The translations under genes were made by a program, and so were the position numbers. Below, one piece after another: positions 11,404-23,862 of a stretch of DNA of 64,000 nt (position 1 is its first letter; the number at the start of each line of letters is the position of its first letter). The notes beneath the pieces are model-generated. The model worked only from the letters and a program-made list of their open reading frames with translations, did not search any database and was not told where the DNA came from. The DNA is from Zychaea mexicana. Lineage: Eukaryota; Mucoromycota; Mucoromycetes; Mucorales; Lichtheimiaceae. The stretch is taken from NCBI RefSeq assembly GCF_025766255.1, contig NW_026516665.1:310001-374000 (forward strand), given 5' to 3'.

Positions 11404-13915
11404 ATGAGTCCCAAAGGACAGCTTCATCGTCAACTGTGGTGCATTGCGAACAGTAATTGTCAGCGTCTCGGAAATAACCGTGTCCGGATACTGGTACCCC
11501 AGCGCAGCTATCTGTCATTACTGTCAAGGCGATCCTCAGTGCGGCCCGGCATCAAGGCGTTAACGCCATGTCGTTACTCTTATTATACCATGGAGTACGG
11601 GTCACAGGACGCTTCGCCACCGCCACCTCCACCACAACAGTCCCCATTCCCACACGACCATTTCGAAGCAGCTCGATTGACAGACCCACGCACGGTATAT
11701 ATTCATTTCGATGCACAAGCTTTCTGAATATATATATTGATATATTTATATGCTCATCCTATATCGTTTATATTTTAATGTCTGTTGCGTTCGGGCTCTC
11801 CTTACAAAACTATAAAAAAACAATACTACATAGATTGTCAAACATCTCAACGACTACGTTATCGGTCAAGAACGGGCAAAAAAGATTCTCGCGGTGGCCG
11901 TGTTTAATCACTACAATAGAGTGCGAGCCAATCTGGCTCGACAATGGGCAAAACGACAAAGAGAGGCAGTGCCTGTGGATGGGGAAGAACGGCATCATGC
12001 AGACCACCATCGGCCTACGCTCCCACAGGACTATTATGCAAGCAGTCCAATACAAGGTGTCGGGGCTGCGGAATTAGTGCCAGCTGAACGTTATGGTACG
12101 ATAGGCAAAAATTCCCCTCAACCATCACAACACCCACCATATAATCCACGTTTAGGCTCCCAGAGACGGGCGTGGCTCAATCCACCAACCCAAATGGGTG
12201 GTATGCGATCTTTGGCAGATTCTGAAAGCAAAGCTTCATCTGCTATTGATACAGACACTGACGTGCAGGACACGACCGTGTATGAGAAGAGTAATGTTTT
12301 ACTTATCGGCCCGACTGGATCTGGTAATTGATCGACAAAATGGAATGGAAGGGACATTGGCCGGTAGAGTATATCTAATACTTTCGTTTCAAGGCAAAAC
12401 GCTTCTGGCAAGAACATTGGCCCAGGTATTACAGGTTCCGTTCTCCATGTCGGATGCAACCCCGTTTACGCAGGCAGGCTATGTAGGCGAAGATGTTGAA
12501 TTGGTTATTCAGCGATTATTACAGGTATACTACAAGCCAGTTCTTTTAGTGGCTGTGTTAGGAAAAACAAATGCTTGTATATGTGTTTTTGACTCGGGAT
12601 AAAATCTTGCGCGCATCACTTGGATATTATATGTAGTCATGCGATTACGACGTGAAGAAAGCCGAAACGGGTATAGTATTTATCGACGAAATCGACAAGA
12701 TTGCACGACGATCCGACTCGCTATCGACTTCACGAGACGTGTCTGGTGAAGGTGTACAGCAATCTCTATTACGTATGTTGGAAGGAACTGTGGTGAATGT
12801 AACCGACAAGTCGGGCGCTAGCAGTAGTCAAAATCGTCGCGGTGGCATGCCTGGATCGCTTGGAAATGGACAAAATGGCGGCAAGGGCGAAACCTATGCT
12901 GTAGACACAAGCAACATTTTGTTTATACTCAGTGGAGCATTTATTGGGTTGGAAAAGACGGTGCAGGATCGTTTGGCGAAAGGAGTAAGTAATTACCCAA
13001 AGTGGCATGATTATTCTTGTTGATGAATGTTATTTCTCATGAGACTTGTTTTTAGTCTATTGGTTTTGATGCGACTTTACGTTCACCCTCAGAAGATCGG
13101 ATAGAGGGACTGGATGGAGGTCATCCACTGTCTCTTGTTGAGCCTTCAGGTAACTTGCTTTTTACCATCGGTCGTCATGGATTATAATCGGAACGTGAAG
13201 AACTTTAACCTTTGCATTTATAATAGATCTTGTAAAATATGGTTTGGTAGGTTTTTTTTTTCATTTGCATGTTGAGTAAATGGTATTTTCTTCTAGTAAC
13301 ACTATCTAATAGATACCAGAATTCGTGGGACGCTTACCAGTCCTTGCATCAGTGAACAACTTGTCGGTTGATGATCTTGTCCGTGTCATGACCGAGCCTA
13401 AAAATTCGTTGTTGCGGCAATACGAAGGCCTGTTTGATCTTAATCAGGTATACTTTTATTCACTCTTAACTTTGATTTGCATTATATGAATATGATGCAT
13501 GCATGCTGGTGGTGAGCGCAGACTTAAAAACATTTCAATATATGCATAGGTTGAGTTACATTTCAGTAAAACGGCATTGCAGAACATCGCCGGACAAGCG
13601 ATAGAGAAAAAGACGGGTGCTCGTGGTTTACGTCGGATCATGGTAAGTCTCAGAGAAAGATTAAAGCAAGGGAGCGCAAGTACAACTGACAATATACGCT
13701 TATAGGAAAACATTCTTTTGGATCCCATGTATGATACACCTGGAACAATTATCCGCCATGTAGTGATCGACAGCAAGGTAATCTCCAAGGAAAAGTCAGC
13801 CATTTATCTTGATGGCGACAAGAAGCATATGGCGACACAGATTGTTGCTGAGGATGACGATGCACCTATCGATAAGGCAGAGCCCACTGTGCGCCAACAG
13901 ATGACCCAAGCATAA
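11404..13915 (+). CDS. clpX: Mitochondrial AAA+ unfoldase ClpX
   Basis: AAA+ unfoldase of the mitochondrial matrix (the yeast relative is Mcx1). Nine exons: 11404-11694, 11834-12323, 12394-12524, 12637-12984, 13056-13149, 13227-13246, 13313-13447, 13550-13642, 13706-13915, giving 603 residues with all phases consistent. The Arg-rich, Ser-rich N terminus with almost no acid residues fits a mitochondrial presequence. The AAA+ module begins at [17 protein letters not shown] (residue 98). Walker A GPTGSGKT ends at T263, the pore loop GYVG is at 289-292, Walker B VFIDEIDK at 318-325, and the sensor-2 region is [10 protein letters not shown]. The N-terminal four-cysteine zinc domain of bacterial ClpX is absent, and a roughly 110-residue insertion separates the first helix from Walker A. 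Exon 6 is a 20-nt microexon encoding the end of DLVKYGL. No ClpP gene is nearby. Confidence 0.94.
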
Positions 13916-14101
13916 CAGAGAAAAAAGAACAGGCTCTCTGATAGCAGCTGTAGTCGGTCAGTAGATTTCTACACGCATTCTCTCTTTTCATCATCTCCAC
14001 TTGTATTATACACATTCTTTTTTTTTCTGTGTCTTGTTTATTCCCTCCCCATATCTCACTCTCCTTATATACACTTTTGTTTTCAAATGATTGAGGTTTT
14101 T

Positions 14102-15395
14102 TTATTCGCTCATTTCGCTATCATCATCTGTAATCCTACGCCTTGGTTTGTTGGTGGTTTTAAAGAATAAGGGCTCGTCTTCTTCGTCGTCGTCGTCATC
14201 ATCAGTTTTGTGAATATTTTCATCATGCTTATCCATTTCAATGCTGCTGCTGCTGTGTTGTTGCAGTTGTTCTCGTGGCTTTTCTGGAATGGGTATGTCA
14301 TAATCTTCGTCGTTATCGTCATCGTCGCTCATTGCTTGTAGCCCATCAGGTTTCTCTGCTGCATTAGATGGTTTAGATTGTTGTGTTGGTCGTTGTTTGC
14401 CTGCGCTGTTTGTTGAAGTACTCGTGTCTGTCGTAGTGGTAGGAGGGGTATCTTCGACATTGGTTCGAACACCAGTCAAGTAATCCAAAAACAGTTCATT
14501 ATCCTCGTCAGAATCGTCATCCTCCGAGTTGCTATTGTTTTCAACAGGAACGTTGGTTTCTTCGGCAGGTCCAGCCTCTTCCTCATCATCTTCATCATCT
14601 AGCAACGAGCCACAGATATGGATACCAATCATCGATGCTTAAGTATAATACAAATATATCATGGCCGCTTGCTTCTGTTATCCTTACCTTGGTTAGATTT
14701 GTCTGGATCATTCTCGTTAAGCGCATTCTGTTTTTCGTAGTATTCATCTTGCCATTGGCTTAAAGTATACTGTAATCGCAATATACCAATGTAAATAAAT
14801 AACCAACAAAAATCCAAAATAAGTATATCTGTTTATACCTTTACTCGTGCCTGCCCTGTCGCCTTCATCACCATACGTGCAAAATCACGAATTTGCAAAC
14901 GAGGATAAAGACTATGTGCCCACACAGTATAATAATCGATAAGTTTCCTTAAATCATCATCCTATTTTTAATGATAGAAGCAGTTTTTTTTGTGAGTTTT
15001 CCTCTCTTTCCGCATATGCAGGTGAAAACGATTCGAAAAATCTACCTCGAAGCCTTTGCCTTGAAACTTTAACCAAGGTGTTTCATGGCGTAATCGTGGT
15101 AAGCCCTTTGCATCTAATAGACTATACACCTCACAATCAGTTTCCTTTCCTTGTTAAGGCACAGCTGGCAATTGTAATAGCATTTACTAAGGTCTTACAG
15201 ATCGGCATCGAGCTTTTTGAATTTTCTGCGTTTCGACGTACTGGGTCCATCATCATTAGATCGTTTGCCTGTTGTTGCTGCTAATGGATCAAATGTCGTG
15301 TCCTTTTCTTTTGGATCGTTGTTTGATTTGTCGTCCGTTTTAGAAAAGGGATCATAGTCGTCGAGAAGCAATGCGTCAAGTTCGTCAATATCCAT
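14102..15395 (-). CDS. CSM3: Replication fork protection factor Csm3/Swi3 (TIPIN)
   Basis: Homolog of yeast Csm3, fission yeast Swi3 and animal TIPIN, which with Tof1/Swi1/Timeless stabilises stalled forks and carries the checkpoint signal. Five exons: 15199-15395, 15046-15121, 14839-14961, 14688-14769, 14102-14637; 337 residues. The diagnostic domain is at about residues 66-150: GLPRLRHETPWLKFQGKGFE, then a helix-rich stretch with LYPRLQIRDFARMV and a final SQWQDEYY. The N terminus starts MDIDELDALL, an acidic leader seen in the family, followed by a basic KRRKFKK that may be a nuclear signal. The C-terminal half is mostly Asp/Glu/Ser low complexity with a possible RPA-contact region that cannot be placed by eye. 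It converges on clpX with 186 bp between stops. Confidence 0.9.
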
Positions 15396-15705
15396 TTTTC
15401 GTGGGTATGTGTGTGTGTGCAGAGAAGGGGAAACAGAAGAAAACGCGTCGCGCTACTGAAACAAATTCCGAAAAGAGAAAAGGGACATTTCGAGACGCGT
15501 CAAAATCAACTAAAGAAGGCAGACGCGTTCGTGTTGTGCTTTTTTATTTATTCAATAAGCAAATAAATGTATTACAGAAAATGTATTAAGTTAGAGAGTA
15601 GAAGGACATAGTATTATTACAGAAGTATTATTGTCACAAGATATTAAATACGATAGAAAATAAAAATAGGAACGAAGATATGTATAATGAAATAAAATAT
15701 ACTAA
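15396..15705. other. Short intergenic region
   Basis: About 310 bp between the Csm3 start and the transporter stop, both on the minus strand. AT-rich; it must contain the Csm3 promoter and the transporter 3' end. Nothing more specific is visible. Confidence 0.5.
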
Positions 15706-18033
15706 CTATTTTTTCTGAAATATAACGTTCATTTCTTCAAGTGAGCGTCCAGCAGTCTATAATAACACATAAAGACATGTAGCGTAAGTGTGATTCGTCT
15801 TCATTAGGCATTACCTCAAGTCTCCATGAACAAATATCAGATTAACTTCTTACCTCTGGCACAAAGAAGAAAACAAGGACCCAGAATATCAATGAAATAC
15901 CAGCATAAAACCAGAATGTGCCTGCCGCTGTCATGGCGTTAATCATTGAAAGATATGTGATGGAGATGACGAGGTTGCAGATCCAGTTGACACCCGTCGC
16001 AACACCGGTACCCTTGCCACGCAAAGCAATAGGGAAGATTTCACTTTGCATCACCCAACTAATATGGATTGAAAAAAAAGTTATTATTATCTAGTTCTCC
16101 TTGAAACAAATAAACGAGAGAGAGAAACTTACGGCGCATAGCCAAGGCCCAATGCATAGCCGGCGACGTAAACAATCAAGAATGCGAGTAAGACACCTGT
16201 GATAGCCGTATCGTTGCTCTTTGGAGGACAGCCCGTTGAGCTCTGATACAAGTCGGTTGTTCCCAAAACATCCAACGGCATGCACTGATCCTGAGAAATG
16301 GACCACCCACACCTGTCATCATTGATGCAACGGGCACAATGCGTTGTGTAGCCCGAGCACAAATCCTGCTTAGTGATGAATCCTTGCTGTGCTGCAAACG
16401 TAGCACCCAGTGCGATTAGACCGGCTATCATAATCAGCATGGTCACCACGAGCAGGCGACGACGTCCGACTTTGTCAATCATGGTGATGGCGACTGCAGT
16501 AAACACCATGTTGGTTGCTGATACAATGATGGCTACTGTTGTCGAGTTTTGGTGGTCACGGAAGCCAGCCATGCGTAGAATAGTTGCTGCATAATACATG
16601 GCTGTGTTGAAGCCCGATAACTGTTGTGCTGCTTGAAGGATGCATGCTATGTAGATGATGATTGAACGATATGTTCTAGCCTAAGTTTCTGTAAATCTCT
16701 TTTTCTTTGATCTATCGTCTGACATACCAATGATCAATGGGTGATAGTTTTCGCGCTTTTTGAAATCCTTGTATGTGGACGAGCGGGATATTGCAACTTC
16801 GTCTGCGATTGAGCTGATTTCACGATCCAGGAAGCTGTCTGAAACTGAATTACCATAGATACGACGAAGCGAAGCTTTTGCCTGATCGGCTTTACCAACA
16901 GCGACTAATCGACGAGGGGATTCGGGAAGGAATGGCATGACTATAAGAAGTATACGAAGATACTGATGAGTTTATGATCAATGCTGTACTTACAGTTTTT
17001 CGTCGTTTTCTAATAAACACATACCGACAAGCTGGATAAGTGCTGGAATACCAGCCAAACCAAACATGTAGCGCCATCCATCATGCACATTGGCAAAAGC
17101 AATATTGATCACGTAGGCAATTACCTGCCCAAAAGTCACGACCAATGTATTCAAGGTGGTTAGGCGACCACGGATTTGCCTTGGCGATACCTCGCCTTAA
17201 AGGAAAAGGAAGAAGAATGACATTAACCAACCATCTCCGCAACCCCAAGGAACCGAAAGACTTACTGATATATACAGGGACCAACATGGATGACATGCCG
17301 ACGCCGACACCTACAACCAAACGACCGAAAAGCAAAACGCCATACGACCGGGGCAAAGCGAGCAGTAAGGCACCGGCTATAAAGACAAGACAAGAAATCA
17401 TGATCAATGGCTGAATAATTCAACCACTGTGAGTGAGTACAAAAATTTTCTGTTGAAGAAAAAAAAATCTCACGTGTCTATCCAATCCGTTTGGTTTTTA
17501 CCTTTCTTCCAAATCGGTCGGATAACTAGTTTCAGTCAAATCAGAGCAAAGTACGAATAGTGTGAGCTCGCGTGATAAGAAATATGCATTAAATCATTTG
17601 GACCGTAATAACAAACAAATGTAATTTACTTACCAGACCAGTGAAGAAGCCGCCAAAAATAGCACCAAAGGTCGTTCCTCCGACAACCAACTCCTTATCG
17701 ACATCGTCCATATGGAAATCATTCTGCAGTGGCTGGAGTGCGCCAGAAATAACTAGTTGTGCCAGGTAGCAGATGCATTATCAGCGTAGGTTCAAAAGTG
17801 ACCACTAGCAAGTTACTGTAAGTATTATCATAGATTATAGGCTTACCGCCGGTATCATAGCCAAAGAGGAAGCCGCCTACACAAATACAAGTGACAAGGA
17901 TATAGGTGTACAATGAAGCAGTGCCAACCTGCTCAATGTCGTTGTCATGGGAATCAAAACTTTCGCTCGTAGTAAGATTTGAAGTCAATGTCCGTTGCTT
18001 GTTGTCTCGATCGTCTTTTGACTCGGACTCCAT
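15706..18033 (-). CDS. MFS sugar/inositol porter with PSI-like extracellular loop
   Basis: Twelve-helix major facilitator of the sugar porter family. Nine exons: 17847-18033, 17634-17752, 17502-17525, 17266-17410, 17025-17195, 16728-16940, 16133-16646, 15854-16058, 15706-15756; 542 residues, all phases consistent. Family motifs in order: GGFLFGYDTG in helix 1, LSDRFGRK (coded by a 24-nt exon), GRLVVGVGVG with VPVYISE, PESPRRL after helix 6, QQLSGFNTAMYY in helix 7, and VGRRRL. A six-cysteine segment (C383, C390, C393, C399, C408, C426) sits in the loop after helix 9. A cysteine-rich loop of this kind occurs in proton/myo-inositol transporters (animal HMIT and plant INT), which suggests myo-inositol as substrate; ordinary hexose carriers lack it. 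Substrate remains inferred. Plasma-membrane location is expected. Confidence 0.9.
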
Positions 18034-18108
18034 GATGACACCTCTCCCTTTTGTTGGTAAGTCAGAAAACCACTCAAATAATTTCCCTCTTCCTCCCAGT
18101 GACGGTCC

Positions 18109-18118
18109 TTTATATATG
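18109..18118 (-). promoter_or_regulatory. TATA-like box of the MFS porter gene
   Basis: The minus strand reads GGCATATATAAAGG about 80 bp upstream of the porter ATG at 18033, a good match in sequence and spacing for a core promoter element. Confidence 0.5.
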
Positions 18119-18815
18119 CCGGGATTATCTCTCTGGTCTGTGTGAGACCTTCGGTGGATGTTTCCGGAAATTCAACAGCAGCTTACCAAGAGGAAGTACG
18201 CAGTAAGGCTCAACCCCTACCATCCGTCGTTTCCTGCCTGTCCGTCACGGTTGTATGTCTTCCTTTTTCACACGTCAACGCTTTGATCAAAGCACTACTG
18301 CTACGTTTCTCCTCGGTCAATTTGAAATGTCCGTGCGCTAAGTTGAAAATGGATATGGCCATTTGATCCGCCCCATATGAAAACAACAAGCAGAAGACGA
18401 AAAAATGTCAATTCTTGTTTTCTCGTAGTACAACCTTAATATAATTTCCCTCACACAAAATCCACAGTTCGGGCAAAGCGACAATCCAATACCATGGTTT
18501 CCTATAGCAAACAATAGGATTATTTTCGAGTCCAAGAAAAGTATATATATTATATTATATTATATTTTTTGTTATTGTTGAGCTTATACAAAAAAAGAGG
18601 ATGTTGTTACAAAATTGCTACAGGTTAAAGTGGCACAGTTGGAGTAGTAAAGAATGTTGAACAGCAAAGAGAGCAATACAAAAGGGTGTTACAAAATTGA
18701 GCGAGAAAAGAGTGATCTATCATATACATTGTATCGTGTATGTAAAGTGTGTATGTGTGAAGATGTGTGTGTGTGTGTGTGTGTGTGTGTGAGAGCAACA
18801 GCTGTTGCCTTTGTT
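18119..18815. other. Intergenic with AT and GT repeats
   Basis: Upstream promoter of the MFS porter and 3' flank of the ABC transporter. Contains an AT-rich imperfect TATAT run near 18541-18570 and a GT microsatellite (separate entry). No coding sequence supported. Confidence 0.6.
18764..18791. repeat. (TG)n microsatellite
   Basis: Fourteen TG units lie about 25 bp downstream of the ABC transporter stop, so probably within its 3' UTR. Confidence 0.9.
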
Positions 18816-21800
18816 TTAGCGTCTTCCGGTTCTCTTCCAATAGCAAAGGCCAAGGAACGCCATCACGTTGAACGCAAAGAAGGCGACAATAATACCCAGA
18901 TCTCTCCACTTGTTGGCTGCGTTCCATCCAAAAGTCAGTTCATAGTACTCTGCGCCAGATTTGAATGTGCAGTAGTTGCAAACATCGGTTGCGTTTGGGT
19001 TATCCACATAGCCAGGTGCTTCCATAGCAAAGTAGTTTGAGAGGTACTGCTCACAAGTCTGGCCGGGTGGCGGTGTAAACTTGACAAAGTCGAGATCGTT
19101 ACACACGACCGGCAGATGCTCCATTTCGTTGACCGCCAGACCTTCAATGTAATAATGGAAAGGGTTAAGCCAGTACATCCAGGCACTCCAAAACCGTGGC
19201 ATGGCACTCTCCGTTTGCATCAGACCAGCGAAGAGAATAAGCATCGAAATGACCAGCGGGTTGATCACGGCTGCCATGGTCGGAATCTCGGCAATGGATG
19301 CGATCAAGAAACCCAGGGTGACCGCCCAGAATACAAAGATAATCAGCATGAGATAAAAGTAGCCGCACGCTTCAGGGGTGTTCACTAAACCAACAGTCCA
19401 ATAGACGCCACACATGAAAAATGCACTGAGCACCAAAATGTATGGGATTTCCACGAGAACCGAAGTAAAGGCAAACGGCATCCAGCCATAGAAACGCGAG
19501 GCGTATTCGCGTCTGAAGTAGAGTCTTTCAGTCATGAACTTGGGTTGAGCAAGAATGATCTAGAAGAAAAAAAAGCAAGCAGAGCATGTCAGAGAAGAGA
19601 CAAACAAATGTGGTAGGAGCCACTAGTACTTTGAGACAACTTACCAAAATGTTAGCCATGATGAAGGTTCCGAACAAAACGAACAAACGGTTCTGCATGT
19701 CGGATGATGTGAGAGTGATCTTCCAGTATGTAAAGCCATTGAGCAGGGCAGTGAACATCAAAGTAATGAATCGGCCGATGTTGTAGTCAGGTGAGCGCCA
19801 GTAGACAAGCATCATACGCTTGTGTACCAGATGAAACTGGTACCAGAATCCGGTAGCGTAAGTTAGCGCCGTTCGGTTTGGTGATTGATTAGCTGTTTGG
19901 TGGATGTTTTCGAGTTCGTCTTCAAGTGCTTGGGCTTCAGCAGACTTGGCCCAGATATCAGCCCAGTCGCGCTTTGCCTTGCCAGCAGTACCAGCACCAA
20001 CAACTTCCAAAATGTATTCCGCAGGATTGGCATTAGGAGAACAGATAGGTCCACCGTTGGATTCAAAGTAGTCAATCATGGTACGGGCATCCTCGCCAAT
20101 TTCACCATAGTAAGCAGTGCGTCCACCACGGACCAAAAGCAACAAGTGATCAAAGTGCTCGAACAGAATGGCAGAGGGTTGATGGATGGTACACAAGACG
20201 GGCCAGCCGGCATCGGCCAACTTGCGGATGAAACGGACGATGTTGTAAGAGCTTTGGGCGTCCAGACCGGAAGTAGGTTCGTCCAAGAAAAGCAGCTTAG
20301 GCTTGGCGACAAGTTCCATACCAATCGTAAGTCGCTTGCGTTCTTCAACTGAGATACCAATACCGTGGCTAACGTCACCAATCTGAGCATCAGAAATATC
20401 CTCCATCTCCAAAAGCGTGATGATTTGTTCAACATATGTGTCCTTTTCAGATTGAGGTACATCGGCGTCTTGACGTAAGTAAGCAGAGAAGCGCAAGGCC
20501 TCACGCACAGTGACGGCTGGCTGATGAATGTCCATTTGCTCACAATAACCAGTGATACGCTCGAAATCAGACATCAGCGCTTCGTTGTTGAGATAGACAC
20601 GACCGTCGACCTTGCCAATGGTTTTTCGCTTGGCTAATACATCGAGAAGAGTTGTTTTACCCGCACCAGAAGAACCCATGAGAGCAGTCAAATGGCCGGG
20701 TCGGACAATGCCAGAGATGTCGTTGAGGAGCTGCAAAGGTCCGCCTTTGAATGGAACTTCGTAGCTTATATGATGCCATGAGAAAGTCGTGCCTGTGGCG
20801 ATTGTATCCATCTTTTCAGTGACTTCCACCTGTTTCTGTCGTCGTTCTTCTTCTTCCTTGGTCGTGCGAGGTTTTGGGGCTTTGCCAGGGACATAAACTT
20901 TAGTTAGAGCACCGCCCTTGTTTGTTGAAATGTATTCCATGGCCAATGCGGTCATAGCAGTAAAGAGCAAGAAGAAACCGACACACGCAACGAAATCGGG
21001 TGCCCAAAGGTGGTTGGGCTCGTAGCTGAGTGCTTGGCGAAGATAATCGTCACCCCGTACAAAGTTTTCGCCAGAATTACCGCCCTTCATGGTACAGACC
21101 TTGTGTGCCCAGTCATCGTAACCAGGACCGAAGGGTACGGCATTGCCTTGACCCTCACACGAGTAAATTTGGCCTTCCATTTCGTTCACTAGCAGAGCCT
21201 TGTAGCCATAAGCTAGCGGATTAATCCAGTAGATCCTATTATTCAAATAATGTTTGTATCAGTAACAATAGTCATGCTACTATCATAGTTCATTGTTTTG
21301 GAAGCTATTATACGATTCTTACCAGAATAACCATGGATGCATAAAGTTGTATGGAATTACATAACCGGTGTAAATGACACACGAGATAAGCAATACACCA
21401 GAAAGCTGTGTTGCAAAGAAAAAACTTGTAGTAATCGCACCAAAGAATCTAAACATAGTGCATGTATTGTTAGTTTAATGACAGAGCTTTAGTACATACT
21501 CATTGTTGTCCTTAAATGCTTTATAAGTACCTGAAAAATCCATTCATCATCATGTTGATAAAGAATAGAATGATGAAGTAGGTAAAGAATCGACCAGCGG
21601 TAAGATTCAGACCCATCATAAAGTACGAACAGATTTCAAACAAGAGCACTACAATGCAATAGCATGTTAGGATAAACCTCACGACAAGTGATTAAAGATG
21701 TAATGAGAAACTTACCTTGAACGACAGCATATGGAATATCCATAATCACTTGAGCGATATAGAATGCCGATGGACGATACATAGCAAAATGTTTGTGCTT

Positions 21801-23739
21801 CTCAAGGATCGGACGGCCCGTCAAGAAATTGACAAGCTCGGATTGTGAGATGAAAGAGTTGAACAGAACAGCAAACAGCAAAGCACCACTGCGGGAAAAG
21901 GCGCCGGTGCCAGTTAAAGGGATATTAAAGAAACAGGAGGCGGTGATGAGACCTTGGATCAAGATGGAGCCATATCGAGAAATGAGAGCTTGATAATCCT
22001 TGATCAACAGATGGTATTGGCGAATAGTGAGTGCTTTGACTTGCTGATAGAATGATGCGGTGTAAGGATGTTTGGCAGGGGCTCGTTTTTGATGCTCTTC
22101 GCGCACGGCTTCCTTGAACAGTTCGGCGGGATTCTCGAGATTAATTTTTTCCTCGTATTCTTGGAGTTCTGCTACCATGCTCTTGTAGATGTCGGATTCA
22201 TAGTAGCGGTCTTGAAAATCTGGCGCGTGCTGTGGGACAGTGTCATCAAATCCTGGTTTGATCTCACGTTCAAGTGGGTTACATAAACCGGTGAGGAAAT
22301 CAGGCACACTCTTGCGGGGTGGGCAGTGGAAGCCAAGATTTTCAAAGTATGCCTTGGCCTTACCAACAGGGCCAAAATATATACAGTAGCCATCGTCTAA
22401 TAGCAGGACCTTGTCGAATAAGTTGAAGATGCTGTTGGAAGCCTGGTACAGTGTAGCAATGGTCGTCTTGTTGAACACGTCAGTCATGATACGGAGAGAG
22501 CGGACATAATCGAGGGCAGAAGCAGCATCAAGACCACGGGTGGAGCAATCCCAGCAGTTGATCGAACTCTGAGTAGTCATGACCTCGGCAATAGATAGAC
22601 GCTTGCGTTCACCACCAGAAAGACCACGTACAAAAGCATTGCCAACGAGAGTGTTCATTTGCTTGGTGAGGCCCAACATATTTCCGAGAAGATAAATGAT
22701 TTTGTTGACAAAGTCTTTTTGTGTTTCATCAGGAAGACGGTTGCCAGGCGTTTTGGTGCGCAGTGCAAACTGGAGTGTTTGCTTCAAAGTAAGTCTATAT
22801 GCGTGCAATTTGCATCTAGTGAGTAATGTTGCTCAATTGGCTTTGATTTATATATAAAGAAAGTCAGTGACACTTTACGTTGGATAGTGCTGATCTTCTT
22901 CTTCGTTGTAGACGACTTGGCCACGATACTGCTGGGCGAATGTGTGTGGATCAATGCCCCCGTAGCTGACTTCGCCTTCAATTTTGGTGTATGAGGCACG
23001 CATATTGGCCAAGATCTTGAGCAACGTGGTACACCCGGCTCCAGGTCGGCCCAGGACTAGAAGCATTTCCCCGTCTTTACAAAAACCAGTCAAGCCACGC
23101 AAAATCGTTTTTTTGCTGCCGCCCATCCCGATTCCGAAATATCTCCATGGCCGAAGTACCTTGGTCAAATCGCTGAGTACGGTGGGAATCGTGTGAGCAT
23201 CTGCACCCAAGCCCTATCATCGATTAATGATTTTACTTTGTTTAGCAGGCGCACACGCAGTGGTACAAAGCAGAAAGTGGTGCTATATATGGTGATCTGT
23301 GTATGATTTTGAGTTCATACCTCGACTGTCAAATGTTTCCACACAATTCCGAGATGTTTGGGTGTCGTTCCCGCTTGTTGATTTTCATGAGACATGCCGT
23401 GCAAAAACTCATCCAAGTTGAACTCCTCCTGAGCAGCAATGCCTTCTTCGAGTTTGCCTTCGTGTGTCGTGGATTGGCGGCTGATCCGAGATAGTTCCTT
23501 TTTCAACTCATTGTACTCTTCGATGGCCGCTAATATTCCAATTTGCGTTTCAGATCAGAAAAACTGAACCTCAATTCTAGCGTGAAGCATGTAAAGAAGC
23601 AAAGTGGACTCTCACCTTCAACGTCGACAGCATTTGCAGTAGGCTCGCCGTACGTGCCGTTGCGTCCGGCAGAGTCAGCAATGGTGTCAACCGAATCCGC
23701 AACAGACGGTGGTGCAGCAGATCCAAGATCTTTCACCAT
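18816..23739 (-). CDS. Full-size PDR-type ABC transporter (ABCG), 1441 aa
   Basis: Pleiotropic drug resistance type exporter of the plasma membrane, arranged (NBD-TMD)x2. Eight exons: 23616-23739, 23321-23529, 22879-23213, 21716-22794, 21531-21648, 21323-21448, 19645-21235, 18816-19559; 1442 codons including stop. NBD1 has the fungal PDR degenerate Walker A, GRPGAGCTT (residues 166-174, Cys instead of Lys), signature VRGLSGGERKR, and Walker B ending NCWDCSTRGLDAASA. NBD2 has a canonical Walker A, GSSGAGKTT (851-859), Walker B LLFLDEPTSGLD, but a degenerate signature (SVEERKR). This asymmetry is the family norm, so the first ATP site is non-hydrolytic. TMD1 follows residue about 470; TMD2 ends with a Cys-containing extracellular loop and GRR. 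Substrates cannot be inferred; roles in xenobiotic or azole efflux are typical of the family. Confidence 0.95.
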
Positions 23740-23852
23740 AATGGGTGTAGTGCTGTAAGTGGTAGTAGCGGGAGGAGAGGAATAAAAAAAGGGGTGCGAA
23801 GGAAGTAAAGAAAGGTGGAGAGTGAAATGAACCTGGAAGGAAACAGATCGCT

Positions 23853-23862
23853 GTATTTATAC
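23853..23862 (-). promoter_or_regulatory. TATA-like box of the PDR transporter gene
   Basis: The minus strand reads GAGTATAAATACAG about 115 bp upstream of the ATG at 23739. Confidence 0.5.
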
